A DNA stretch of 64,000 nt, taken from NCBI GenBank assembly GCA_023424395.1, contig JAFADY010000010.1, forward strand, positions 1 to 64,000. The letters are read 5' to 3'. The notes beneath the pieces are model-generated. The model was not told the origin of the DNA, ran no database searches, and saw only the letters and a list, made by a program, of their open reading frames with translations. Made by a program: the position numbers and the translations under genes. How positions within the stretch are numbered: the stretch's first letter is position 1; every line of letters begins with the position of its first letter. Of the stretch, positions 50,193 to 58,568 are shown piece by piece. Origin of the DNA: Bacteroidota bacterium. Its GTDB lineage: Bacteria; Bacteroidota; Bacteroidia; Bacteroidales; Dysgonomonadaceae.

Positions 50193-51038
50193 TTAATCGT
50201 TTACAATGTTATTGTCTTCCACATATTCGCCCAGAATTTTTAAATTCCCCACCAAAGGGAGTATCGCCTTTATGGATTGCCTGTATCTTTCGAAATCCGC
50301 AAAAGAAAGGTCGACGTAAAATTGATATTCCCATTCCCTGCCGATGATTGGCAGCGACTGAATACGCGTGAGGTTGATGTCGTAAAAAGAGAGCACAGAC
50401 AAAACACGCGATAAACTACCTTCGCTATGCGGAAGCACAAAAACGAGTGAAGATTTGTTGATGGGTTGGGGTTTGCGTACTTCTGGTAACATTTTCTCTC
50501 CGGCGAGGATCAGAAATCGGGTGAAGTTGCGTTTGTTGGTTTCTATACCGCGTTCCAGAATATTCAAATGATACATTTCTGCGGCCAACTCGCTGCATAT
50601 AGCTGCCGCATTCATTATATTTTCTTCGGAAATCTCTTTGGCAGCCAGCGCCGTATCTTCGTGTTCAACCACTTTTACGTGAGAAAGTGTTTCGAGAAAA
50701 TCGCTACATTGCATCAATGCCATTGGGTGAGAAATAATTTCTTTTACATCTTCTATTTCCTGTCCCGGCATTGCGGCCAACGTATGAGAAACACGCAATT
50801 TATATTCACCGGCGATTTTTAAGTTGTTTAAGCGCACCAAATCGTGATTTTGCAATAATCCGCCGGCAATGGTGTTTTCAATAGCCATAATGCCGATGAG
50901 TTCATCGTCGTTTTCAGCTTTTTTGAAAATATCTTTAAATGTAAGGCACGGAACTATTTCCAAATCCTCTCCGAAATAATTTCGCGCAGCGATTTCGTGA
51001 TATGCTCCCGGCCCTCCTTGTATAGCAACTCTTTTCAT
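50193..51038 (-). CDS. pheA: Prephenate dehydratase
   Basis: The 281-residue protein has the PDT domain (VAIQGGPGAYHEIAARNYFG; GIMAIENTIAGG; NFTRFLIL) and an ACT domain (SLSRVLSVLSFYDINLTRIQSLPIIG). The Phe-binding ESRP motif of many bacteria reads QSLP here, as in Bacteroides homologues. It decarboxylates and dehydrates prephenate to phenylpyruvate. It heads the pheA-aminotransferase-aroF/CM-tyrA operon, and 14 bp upstream of its ATG ends a terminator that forms an attenuator with a Phe/Tyr-rich leader peptide. Confidence 0.95.
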   Translation of the reverse strand: MKRVAIQGGPGAYHEIAARNYFGEDLEIVPCLTFKDIFKKAENDDELIGIMAIENTIAGGLLQNHDLVRLNNLKIAGEYKLRVSHTLAAMPGQEIEDVKEIISHPMALMQCSDFLETLSHVKVVEHEDTALAAKEISEENIMNAAAICSELAAEMYHLNILERGIETNKRNFTRFLILAGEKMLPEVRKPQPINKSSLVFVLPHSEGSLSRVLSVLSFYDINLTRIQSLPIIGREWEYQFYVDLSFADFERYRQSIKAILPLVGNLKILGEYVEDNNIVND

Positions 51039-51052
51039 CCTTATGTTTTCAT

Positions 51053-51086
51053 AAAAAAAATCCCATCGTGTTATCGACAGGATTTT
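51053..51086 (-). terminator. Attenuator terminator upstream of pheA
   Basis: On the minus strand, AAAATCC (51080-51086) pairs with GGATTTT (51057-51063), with an inner TCG/CGA pair, and is followed by eight Ts (51053-51060). It ends 14 bp before the pheA ATG, so it would prevent pheA transcription when formed. Its left arm also belongs to the antiterminator. Confidence 0.88.
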
Positions 51087-51140
51087 ATTTTATATTTTAT
51101 TTTAATTTATTCTTTACTCATTTTGCATATAAAATCCTGT
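51077..51140 (-). promoter_or_regulatory. Antiterminator pairing of the pheA attenuator
   Basis: The segment ACAGGATTTTAT (plus-strand 51129-51140), right after the leader-peptide stop, is perfectly complementary over 12 nt to ATAAAATCCTGT (51077-51088), which contains the left arm of the terminator hairpin. Pairing of these two segments would exclude the terminator. Confidence 0.88.
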
Positions 51141-51141
51141 T

Positions 51142-51198
51142 CTACTTACTAAAGTAAAAGTAAAAATAGAAAGAATATGCAAAATTAGAGGCTTTCAT
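51142..51198 (-). CDS. Aromatic amino acid leader peptide (MKASNFAYSFYFYFYFSK)
   Basis: An 18-codon reading frame from ATG 51198 to TAG 51142 reads MKASNFAYSFYFYFYFSK. Nine of 18 residues are Phe or Tyr (5 Phe, 4 Tyr), arranged as alternating Tyr/Phe near the end. It lies 30 nt downstream of a promoter -7 box and its stop is one base from the antiterminator segment. Ribosome stalling at Phe/Tyr codons would leave that segment free for antitermination; normal termination at TAG would cover it and allow the terminator. This matches classical leader-peptide attenuation. There is no good Shine-Dalgarno sequence, as is usual here. Confidence 0.92.
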   Translation of the reverse strand: MKASNFAYSFYFYFYFSK

Positions 51199-51226
51199 TT
51201 TGATTGTTTTTTATGAATTCCGCTTG

Positions 51227-51257
51227 CAAAAATACTATAAAAAATAGATAATACAAT
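51227..51257 (-). promoter_or_regulatory. Promoter of the pheA operon
   Basis: On the minus strand, ATTG (51254-51257), 19 bp, then TATTTTTG (51227-51234), an exact -7 box. The start would be near 51222, about 25 nt before the leader peptide ATG. The -33 element differs from TTTG by one base. Confidence 0.65.
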
Positions 51258-51428
51258 GATAATTGTGTTTAATTTGAAAATTTTTTTATCGGGTGCTGAA
51301 AATATACGGCAATTAAATTAGTAGTTCAATTAATTTTACATCAAATTGGAGGCAGAAATTTTATCCGGTAAAATTGTCTATATTTGAATATTGAAATCAA
51401 ATAAATTCTTTTTTTGAATGAAATTACT

Positions 51429-52218
51429 ATGAAAAAGATATTAATTTTAATAGATTATTCCAGCGAGTTCAGCCGTCGTTTGTTACGAGGTTTTGATAGA
51501 TTATTCCAAGGATTACGGGCCTTGGATTTTTTACCGTTTACCTTCGTATTACAAAACATTATACGGCAAAGAAGGTATTGTTGAATGGGCGAAAGAATGG
51601 CAAGCTGACGCTATCTTAGCAAGATGGGATCATGAAGGTACAAATTTGCTCGCAATGCTGAATATTCCGGTAATACTCCAAAATTATAAAGATCGGAGCC
51701 GTTATTTTTCCAATTTAACGGGTGATTATTACGGAACAGGAGAGATGGCCGCAAAATTCTTTATTAAGAGAAGGTATCGGAATTTTGCATTTTACGGAAA
51801 TAAAGGCGTTGTTTGGTCGCGTGAGCGTGCTGAAGGATTTAGAAAAGAAGTAGAAAAAATAGGAGGGAATTACTTTTATTTTGAGAGTGAAAATTTAAAT
51901 GGAGAACAATGGAGTAGCAGCCACATAGATGAGTGGTTATTTTCGCTTCCCAAACCTGTAGCGTTGTTTGCGTGTGACGACAGTTTTGCTTTACAAATAT
52001 CAGAAATTTGTAAAATAAATAATATTCTTATTCCTCAAGAGATTGCATTATTAGGCGTAGATAACGATGAATTAATATGTAATTTATCCGATCCTCCTAT
52101 TTCCTCGATCGTTCTTGATGTGGAAAGAGGCGGCTGTTTGGCTTTTTCTTTATTTTCTTTACAAAAAAAGAATTTTCTTGAAGGTTTAGATAAAACAATA
52201 CTTTTTTTATACCATTAA
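51429..52218 (+). pseudogene. XylR-like sugar-responsive regulator, frameshifted and missing its C-terminal domain
   Basis: ATG 51429 gives MKKILILIDYSSEFSRRLLR, the XylR N-terminus, then runs out of frame at the TTTT stretch (51491-51494). Reading +1 from there restores the family sequence LIDYSKDYGPWIFYRLPSYYK and the substrate-binding domain to 52218 (LLGVDNDELICNLSDPPISS). Removing one T joins them. Intact XylR proteins end in an AraC-type helix-turn-helix of about 100 residues. Here the frame stops at LFLYH and only about 100 bp remain before the next gene, so the DNA-binding domain is lost. A -7 box TATATTTG lies at 51379-51386. Confidence 0.85.
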
Positions 52219-52266
52219 ATTTTTACATACCTTAAATCAATCAGCAAATATTTTAAATAAAAAATG

Positions 52267-52274
52267 TATATTTG
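52267..52274 (+). promoter_or_regulatory. -7 box of the peptide transporter gene
   Basis: TATATTTG is an exact TAnnTTTG box 42 nt before the chosen ATG at 52317. It overlaps the alternative start at 52272, which is therefore excluded. No clear -33 element was found. Confidence 0.55.
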
Positions 52275-52316
52275 CACATTAAAAAAATTAGTATTCATAC
52301 TTTAAATCAAATTCTA

Positions 52317-53849
52317 ATGTTTAAGAATCATCCTAAAGGATTACTCGCCGCTTCGTTGGCGAACATGGGAGAACGCTTCGGTTTTTACACGATGATGGCG
52401 ATTCTGACCCTATTTTTAATGGCGAAATTCGGATTAGACGAAGTAGACGCCGGTATTATTTATTCTATTTTCTATGCTTCCATCTACCTGCTTGCACTCG
52501 TTGGTGGACTTATAGCGGACAAAACCCGCAAGTACAAAGGAACGATACTCGTTGGACTAGTCTTGATGACATTAGGGTACCTCATTATCGCAATCCCTAC
52601 TCCAACGCCGGTTCCACAAGGGCAATTTGTCATTTTTCTCGCGATAACCTGTCTTGGTTTGCTGATTATTGCTTTCGGTAACGGACTTTTTAAAGGAAAT
52701 CTGCAAGCACTTGTAGGACAGATGTACGACGATCCCCGGTACAGTAAGCTGCGCGACTCCGGATTCCAGTGGTTTTATATGTTTATTAATGTGGGCGCTA
52801 TTTTTGCTCCGTTCATCGCTGTGGGCGTAAGAAACTGGTGGGTTGAAAGAAATGGTTTTCTCTACAATGGAGACTTGCCTGCACTTGCTCATCAATACTT
52901 AGGCAACACAATTACTCCCGAGGCTGCGGGACGTTTACAGAATTTGGCTGCGGAAGTTGGTTACTCAGGAACCGATTTGGCTGCATTTTCCAATGAATAT
53001 TTAAGTGTATTCGCTACGGGATTCCATTATGCTTTTGCAGTTGCTATTATAGCCATGCTCATCTCTTTGGTGATTTATGTTACCAATAAAAAGATATTCC
53101 CCGATCCAAAAGCGAAGGTTGCCAACGCACAGGGAGTAGTGGAAGACGAAATGAGTGTGCAGGAAATAAAACAACGTTTGTATGCTTTATTTGCTGTTTT
53201 CGCAGTAGTAATTTTCTTTTGGTTTTCGTTCCACCAAAACGGACTTACCTTGAATTACTTTGCCAAAGACTATACCGATTTAAGCCAAATAAAATTAAAC
53301 CTCGGCTTCACCACATTGCAAGGCGCTGAAATTTTCCAATCTTTTAATCCCTTCTTTGTTGTGTTCTTAACATTTATTGTTGTAGGATTTTTTGGTTGGC
53401 TCAGAGCCAAAGGAAAAGAACCCTCCACACCCAAGAAAATAGCCATTGGTATGGGTATTGCTGCATTGGCATATTTGGTGATGACTTTGGGGTCTATGGG
53501 ATTACCCACAAAAGCTGAAGTTGACGCTATGGGCGGACTGCCGAATGATGCGCGTGTCGGCCCATGGTTGCTTATTGGCACCTACTTTATCCTTACTGTG
53601 GCCGAATTATTTATAAGCCCTCTCGGAATTTCGTTTGTATCTAAAGTAGCTCCGCCCAAATATCAGGGAATTATGCAGGGAGCGTGGCTGGGAGCAACCG
53701 CTGTGGGTAACAGTTTGTTGTTTATCGGCGCTATTTTCTACACAAGCATGTCGATGACTGCCACGTGGACGGTATTTGTTGTGGCTTGTCTCATTTCAAT
53801 GTTTACCATGCTCTTTATGTTAAAATGGCTTGAAAGAGTGTCGAAGTAA
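52317..53849 (+). CDS. Proton-dependent oligopeptide transporter (POT/PTR family)
   Basis: The 510-residue membrane protein starts MFKNHPKGLLAASLANMGERFGFYTMMAIL, where the ERFGFY segment is the ExxERFxYY-like POT motif, and shows about 12-14 helices, including GNGLFKGNLQALVG and FQWFYMFINVGAIFAP, typical of the family. It imports di- and tripeptides with protons across the inner membrane. Together with the M20 dipeptidase and the secreted metallopeptidase this fits a peptide-fermenting lifestyle, though these genes are not adjacent. Confidence 0.93.
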   Translation: MFKNHPKGLLAASLANMGERFGFYTMMAILTLFLMAKFGLDEVDAGIIYSIFYASIYLLALVGGLIADKTRKYKGTILVGLVLMTLGYLIIAIPTPTPVPQGQFVIFLAITCLGLLIIAFGNGLFKGNLQALVGQMYDDPRYSKLRDSGFQWFYMFINVGAIFAPFIAVGVRNWWVERNGFLYNGDLPALAHQYLGNTITPEAAGRLQNLAAEVGYSGTDLAAFSNEYLSVFATGFHYAFAVAIIAMLISLVIYVTNKKIFPDPKAKVANAQGVVEDEMSVQEIKQRLYALFAVFAVVIFFWFSFHQNGLTLNYFAKDYTDLSQIKLNLGFTTLQGAEIFQSFNPFFVVFLTFIVVGFFGWLRAKGKEPSTPKKIAIGMGIAALAYLVMTLGSMGLPTKAEVDAMGGLPNDARVGPWLLIGTYFILTVAELFISPLGISFVSKVAPPKYQGIMQGAWLGATAVGNSLLFIGAIFYTSMSMTATWTVFVVACLISMFTMLFMLKWLERVSK

Positions 53850-53871
53850 ACAAGATTTTTTCTATATACAC

Positions 53872-53903
53872 AAAAACCGGTGAAGCACCTCATCGGTTTT
53901 TTT
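53872..53903 (+). terminator. Intrinsic terminator of the peptide transporter
   Basis: AAAAACCGGTGA pairs with TCATCGGTTTTTT (one G-T wobble) around AGCACC, followed by a T-run, 22 bp after the stop at 53849. Confidence 0.85.
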
Positions 53904-54007
53904 CATACCGGAAAATTAACATTTCGTGAACAGACTCTCAATCAATAGATAAAACTTTTTGTTGATAACTTATATCGATTTCTTCCCGGAGAAGGTGTTT
54001 TTTTCGT

Positions 54008-54015
54008 TAAATTTG
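54008..54015 (+). promoter_or_regulatory. -7 box of the dnaE promoter
   Basis: TAAATTTG is an exact TAnnTTTG box 36 nt before the dnaE ATG. No convincing TTTG lies at the -33 distance. Confidence 0.45.
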
Positions 54016-54051
54016 TCGTTGCCAAAAATCAAATCAACTTAGTTTTTCCTC

Positions 54052-57000
54052 ATGCAACCTTTTGTACATTTACACGTTCACTCACAATATTCGCTGCTCG
54101 ATGGACAGGCAAGCATACAACGCATTGTAGATAAAGCCTCCGCAGACGGCATGCCGGGCATTGCGCTGACCGACCATGGCGCTATGTACGGAATAAAAGA
54201 ATTTGTAAATTATGTATCAAGGAAAAATGCACCTTTATTTTCCGCAATAAACGATATAGAAAAAGATATAGCAAAGGTTAATACGGACAATCATTTACAG
54301 GACTTAAATATAAAATTAAGCGAAACAAAATCGAAATTGTTTAAACCGATCATCGGCTGTGAATGCTACGTTGCGCGCAGAGATCGGTTCTCGCAAGCGG
54401 ATAAAATTGACGGAAGCGGGTGGCATTTGGTTGTGTTGGCAAAAAACCTGCAAGGTTATAAGAATCTTGTTAAAATAGTTTCGAAAAGTTGGACGGAAGG
54501 TTTTTATTATCGTCCGCGCATCGATAAAGAGCTTTTGGGGAAATATCACGAGGGGTTGATAGTGTCCACAGCGTGTTTAGGCGGCGAAATTCCCCGAAAG
54601 ATAGACGCAGGCGATATAAAAGGAGCAGAAGAATCCATCATGTGGTTTAAAAATATTTTCGGAGAAGATTTTTATTTGGAAGTACAACGACACAAAACCG
54701 ACAGACCGGATGCCGATCAGACAACTTATCCTAAACAACAAAAAGTAAATGCAGAAATTCTCCGTTTAGCAGATAAATTAGGCGTGAAAGTTATCGCTAC
54801 CAACGATGCCCACTTCGTGGATGAGGAAGATGCCGATGCACACGACCGGCTAATCTGTTTGAATACAGGCAAAGATTACGATGACCCCAACCGGATGCGC
54901 TACACCATGCAGGAATGGATTAAAACTACCGGCGAAATGAATAAGATTTTCGCCGATATACCCGAAGTTCTTGCAAATACCATCGAAATAGCCGATAAAG
55001 TTGAATTTTACTCCATCGACAACGAAGCGTTGATGCCTTTTTATCCCATCGAAAGTTCCTTCGGAACAGAGGAAAGCTATAAGGCTAAATATTCGGAGAA
55101 ATCCCTCAAAGAAGAATTCGGACAAAGTAATTTCAAACGGCTGGGCGGATACGATAAAGTTATTCGCATTAAACTCGAATCGGACTATTTGCGCCATTTA
55201 ACCAAACTCGGAGCGCAAAAAAGATATGGCGATACATTGTCGGACGAGGTAGAAGAACGCCTCCAATTTGAATTGGATACGATTGCCAACATGGGTTATC
55301 CGGGTTATTTTCTTATTGTGCAGGATTTTATCAATGCTGCCAGGCAAATGGATGTAGCAGTTGGCCCGGGACGAGGTTCGGCCGCCGGTTCGGCTGTGGC
55401 GTATTGTTTGGGAATAACTGATATTGACCCGCTGAAATACGATCTGCTTTTTGAGCGCTTTTTAAATCCCGACCGTATTTCGATGCCCGATATCGATATC
55501 GATTTTGACGACGAAGGCCGCGACAAAGTTTTGCATTGGGTTACCGAAAAATACGGCCACGAAAAGGTTGCCCGAATCATTACCTACGGTACAATGGCAA
55601 CAAAATCGTCCATTCGTGATGTAGCCCGCGTGCATAAGTTGCCATTAGCGCAAGCCGACAGATTAGCTAAACTTGTGCCCGACCGTATTCCCAACGTAAA
55701 AAAAGTGAATTTACAAGTCGCCATCGCAAATGTTCAGGAACTCAGAGATGCCGCCAATGATCCCGATCCTATATTACGCGACACGCTCAAGTATGCCGGA
55801 ATGCTTGAAGGTAACGTCCGAAGCACGGGCGTGCACGCCTGCGGCGTAATTATCGGGCAAACCGATATTTCGGATGTAGTTCCAATCAGTACGGCGGAAG
55901 ACAAGGAAACCAAAGAAAAACTGCTCGTTACGCAGTACGAAGGTTCCATTATTGAGGAAACGGGACTTATAAAAATGGATTTTCTCGGGCTGAAAACCCT
56001 CACCATCATCAAAGATGCCATTGTAAATGTAGAAAAAAACAAGGGAATAAAAGTGGACATCAACGCTATCAGCATGGACGATAAAAAAACGTACCGGTTG
56101 TACAGCGAAGGAAAAACCACCGGTACGTTTCAGTTCGAGTCGGCAGGGATGCAAAAATACCTGAAAGAATTAAATCCGTCCAAGTTCGAAGACCTCATTG
56201 CCATGAACGCGCTGTACCGGCCGGGGCCGATGGATTACATTCCCTCTTTCATCGCGCGAAAACACGGCCGCGAAGATATCTCTTACGATATTCCGATCAT
56301 GGAAAAATACCTGGATGAAACCTACGGAATTACGGTTTATCAGGAACAGGTGATGCTTCTGTCGAGGCTGCTGGCGAATTTTACCCGAGGCGAATCGGAC
56401 GCGTTGCGCAAAGCGATGGGTAAAAAACTCATCGATAAGATGATGCAGTTGAAAGAGAAATTTATTTCGGGTGGAAAAGCGAATGGCTATCAACCGAAAG
56501 CCTTGGAAAAAATTTGGAACGACTGGGAAAAATTCGCCCAATATGCTTTTAACAAGTCGCACAGCACTTGCTATTCCTGGCTGGCCTATCAGACGGCTTG
56601 GTTAAAAGCCAATTATCCTTCGGAATATATGGCCGCCGTTCTGTCGAATAACCTAAACAACATCACAGAGATCACCAAGTTCATGGACGAGTGTAAGTCG
56701 ATGGGAATCAGTGTTTTGTGCCCCGAAGTAAACGAGTCGGTCTCTAAATTTTCGGTCAATAAAGAAGGCGACATACGTTTCGGTTTAGCGGCTATCAAAA
56801 GTGTAGGGCATGGCGCGGTGGAAAGCATTGTGGAAGAGAGGGAGAGAAACGGCGCGTTTAAAGACATTTTCGATTTCGTGGAAAGAGTAAATCTCTCTTC
56901 GTGCAACAAGAAAAACATAGAATCGTTGGCGCTTGCAGGAGCTTTCGATTCCCTTCCGGGAGTGAAACGCGAGCATTTTATATCCGCCAACAGTCGCGGA

Positions 57001-57783
57001 GAAGATTTTATCGATACCCTTATCCGTTACGGAAACAAATTTCAGCAAGACAAGAATCAATCCATGGCTTCGTTGTTCGGCGATGACACATCTTTTATGA
57101 TCGCTCGTCCCGAAGTTCCCCAAGTAGAAAAAGTTTCGGATTTGATGCGCTTAAACAAAGAGCGCGAGCTCATCGGCATTTATTTATCGGCTCATCCGTT
57201 GGATGATTATGAATTTATTCTCAATTACGTGTGTACCGCCGATAGCGTGAAATTGCAAGACCTCGCCGCCATAAACGGTAGAGAGGTAACTTTTGGAGGG
57301 CTTGTTACCGCATCGCGGGAAGGACAGACCAAAAAAGGATATCCTTATACCATCATGACCATTGAGGATTATAGCGGCAGTTGTGAGCTTGCGTTTTTCG
57401 GCGACGACAGTGTGAATTTCGGAAAATATGCCCGGATCGGATTATCGGTATATGTTACGGCGAAAATACAGCCTAAACGCTTCAAACCCGAAGAATTGGA
57501 AATAAAAGTATCCGGTATCCAGTTACTTTCGGATGTGAAAGATAAATTGGTTTCTAAAATTACTTTACAGATACCGATTACTGACTTAGACGATACGATA
57601 GTTTCAGAATTATCGGCTTTGATGAAAAACAATTCGGGAAATTCATTGTTATATTTTCAGGTCATCGGAGAAGAAAGAAACATGAGTTTACAACTCTTTT
57701 CCCGTCCGGCTAAAATTCAGGTAAACAAACATCTGATAGATTATTTGAGAGATAATTTACAGATAGATTTTAAAATTAATTAA
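54052..57783 (+). CDS. dnaE: DNA polymerase III alpha subunit
   Basis: The 1243-residue protein is DnaE: an N-terminal PHP domain (HLHVHSQYSLLDG at residues 6-18), a palm with PDIDIDFDDEGRDKV (the catalytic acidic residues near 480-486), a fingers/beta-binding region (FNKSHSTCYSWLAYQTAWLKANYP, split), a helix-hairpin-helix part and an OB-fold C-terminus (VTFGGLVTASREG). A charged insert of about 35 residues sits in the PHP domain (after KEFVNYVSRK), also seen in related Bacteroidetes. It is the replicative polymerase. trxA follows 96 bp downstream on the same strand. Confidence 0.97.
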   Translation: MQPFVHLHVHSQYSLLDGQASIQRIVDKASADGMPGIALTDHGAMYGIKEFVNYVSRKNAPLFSAINDIEKDIAKVNTDNHLQDLNIKLSETKSKLFKPIIGCECYVARRDRFSQADKIDGSGWHLVVLAKNLQGYKNLVKIVSKSWTEGFYYRPRIDKELLGKYHEGLIVSTACLGGEIPRKIDAGDIKGAEESIMWFKNIFGEDFYLEVQRHKTDRPDADQTTYPKQQKVNAEILRLADKLGVKVIATNDAHFVDEEDADAHDRLICLNTGKDYDDPNRMRYTMQEWIKTTGEMNKIFADIPEVLANTIEIADKVEFYSIDNEALMPFYPIESSFGTEESYKAKYSEKSLKEEFGQSNFKRLGGYDKVIRIKLESDYLRHLTKLGAQKRYGDTLSDEVEERLQFELDTIANMGYPGYFLIVQDFINAARQMDVAVGPGRGSAAGSAVAYCLGITDIDPLKYDLLFERFLNPDRISMPDIDIDFDDEGRDKVLHWVTEKYGHEKVARIITYGTMATKSSIRDVARVHKLPLAQADRLAKLVPDRIPNVKKVNLQVAIANVQELRDAANDPDPILRDTLKYAGMLEGNVRSTGVHACGVIIGQTDISDVVPISTAEDKETKEKLLVTQYEGSIIEETGLIKMDFLGLKTLTIIKDAIVNVEKNKGIKVDINAISMDDKKTYRLYSEGKTTGTFQFESAGMQKYLKELNPSKFEDLIAMNALYRPGPMDYIPSFIARKHGREDISYDIPIMEKYLDETYGITVYQEQVMLLSRLLANFTRGESDALRKAMGKKLIDKMMQLKEKFISGGKANGYQPKALEKIWNDWEKFAQYAFNKSHSTCYSWLAYQTAWLKANYPSEYMAAVLSNNLNNITEITKFMDECKSMGISVLCPEVNESVSKFSVNKEGDIRFGLAAIKSVGHGAVESIVEERERNGAFKDIFDFVERVNLSSCNKKNIESLALAGAFDSLPGVKREHFISANSRGEDFIDTLIRYGNKFQQDKNQSMASLFGDDTSFMIARPEVPQVEKVSDLMRLNKERELIGIYLSAHPLDDYEFILNYVCTADSVKLQDLAAINGREVTFGGLVTASREGQTKKGYPYTIMTIEDYSGSCELAFFGDDSVNFGKYARIGLSVYVTAKIQPKRFKPEELEIKVSGIQLLSDVKDKLVSKITLQIPITDLDDTIVSELSALMKNNSGNSLLYFQVIGEERNMSLQLFSRPAKIQVNKHLIDYLRDNLQIDFKIN

Positions 57784-57879
57784 TTGGTTGAGGTATGCGG
57801 TGTGGAGTTAAGGATATAGTTAGTGTATCTGAATTCCAACTCATCACTTTATAACTCATCACTCAAAACTTAAATAAAT

Positions 57880-58194
57880 ATGGCTCTTCAAATTACAGAC
57901 GCAACACTCAACGAAGTGTTGGCAACAGACAAATTAGTAGTAATAGACTTCTGGGCAGAATGGTGCGGCCCATGCAAAATGATCGGCCCGATCATCGAAC
58001 AATTGGGCGAAGAATATAAAGACAAAGTGGTGGTTGGTAAAGTAGATGTGGATAACAACGACGAAGCTACCTCAAAATACGGCATCCGCAACATTCCTAC
58101 CGTTCTTTTCATTAAAAACGGCGAGGTTGTGGACAAAGTGGTGGGCGCTGGCGCCAAAAGCCTTTTTACCGATAAAATAGAGAAGCATTTGTAA
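57880..58194 (+). CDS. trxA: Thioredoxin
   Basis: The 104-residue protein has the active site WCGPCK (Cys29 and Cys32), the cis-Pro loop RNIPTVLF and full thioredoxin length. It reduces protein disulfides in the cytoplasm, using electrons from thioredoxin reductase. It follows dnaE, an arrangement common in Bacteroidetes, and is closed by its own terminator. The short gap before it carries a degenerate direct repeat (AACTCATCACT, occurring twice) which may be a dispersed repeat rather than a regulatory site. Confidence 0.97.
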   Translation: MALQITDATLNEVLATDKLVVIDFWAEWCGPCKMIGPIIEQLGEEYKDKVVVGKVDVDNNDEATSKYGIRNIPTVLFIKNGEVVDKVVGAGAKSLFTDKIEKHL

Positions 58195-58220
58195 TCTCTG
58201 TGCACACTCACTGAATAGCA

Positions 58221-58254
58221 ACAAAAAACCACCTGAATTTGGGTGGTTTTTTGT
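58221..58254 (+). terminator. Intrinsic terminator after trxA
   Basis: ACAAAAAACCACC (58221-58233) pairs perfectly with GGTGGTTTTTTGT (58242-58254), 26 bp after the trxA stop. Confidence 0.92.
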
Positions 58255-58358
58255 GTTACTTCTTTGAATCTTGAAATAAAACACGTATTGATCAAAGCGG
58301 TCATGTAAATGTATCTTTTGGAATTGAAATAAGAAGAGGTATCAAATGTAAAACCTAC

Positions 58359-58470
58359 TGTCAAGTTGTCTCCCGATAACTATCGGGAGAATGATCCGCC
58401 AACTGACGGAGAAGTGAAGAATCTATGTACGATTTTACAAAATAGATGTTTCACTTTGTTCAACATGACA
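58359..58470. repeat. Palindromic MITE-like intergenic repeat (112 bp)
   Basis: The element begins TGTCAAGTTG and ends CAACATGACA, which are inverted with one mismatch. Inside are a perfect 10-bp hairpin TCTCCCGATA-AC-TATCGGGAGA (58369-58390), a TCCGCCA/TGACGGA hairpin, and GTGAAGAATCTAT matched to ATAGATGTTTCAC. Together they fold into a long multi-stem cruciform. It codes for nothing. The remaining parts of 58255-58513 show no gene. Confidence 0.78.
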
Positions 58471-58513
58471 CATTAAAACGATAGTTATACTTTGACTTTT
58501 GATTAATAATAAC

Positions 58514-58549
58514 AAAACAGCCGTTTGAAGTGATTCAAACGGCTGTTTT
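58514..58549 (-). terminator. Terminator of the DUF2795 gene
   Basis: AAAACAGCCGTTTGAA (58514-58529), a GTGA loop, then TTCAAACGGCTGTTTT (58534-58549): a perfect 16-bp stem with a T-run, 19 bp past the stop at 58569 on the minus strand. Confidence 0.9.
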
Positions 58550-58568
58550 AGTGCGGTTATGGAAAACG

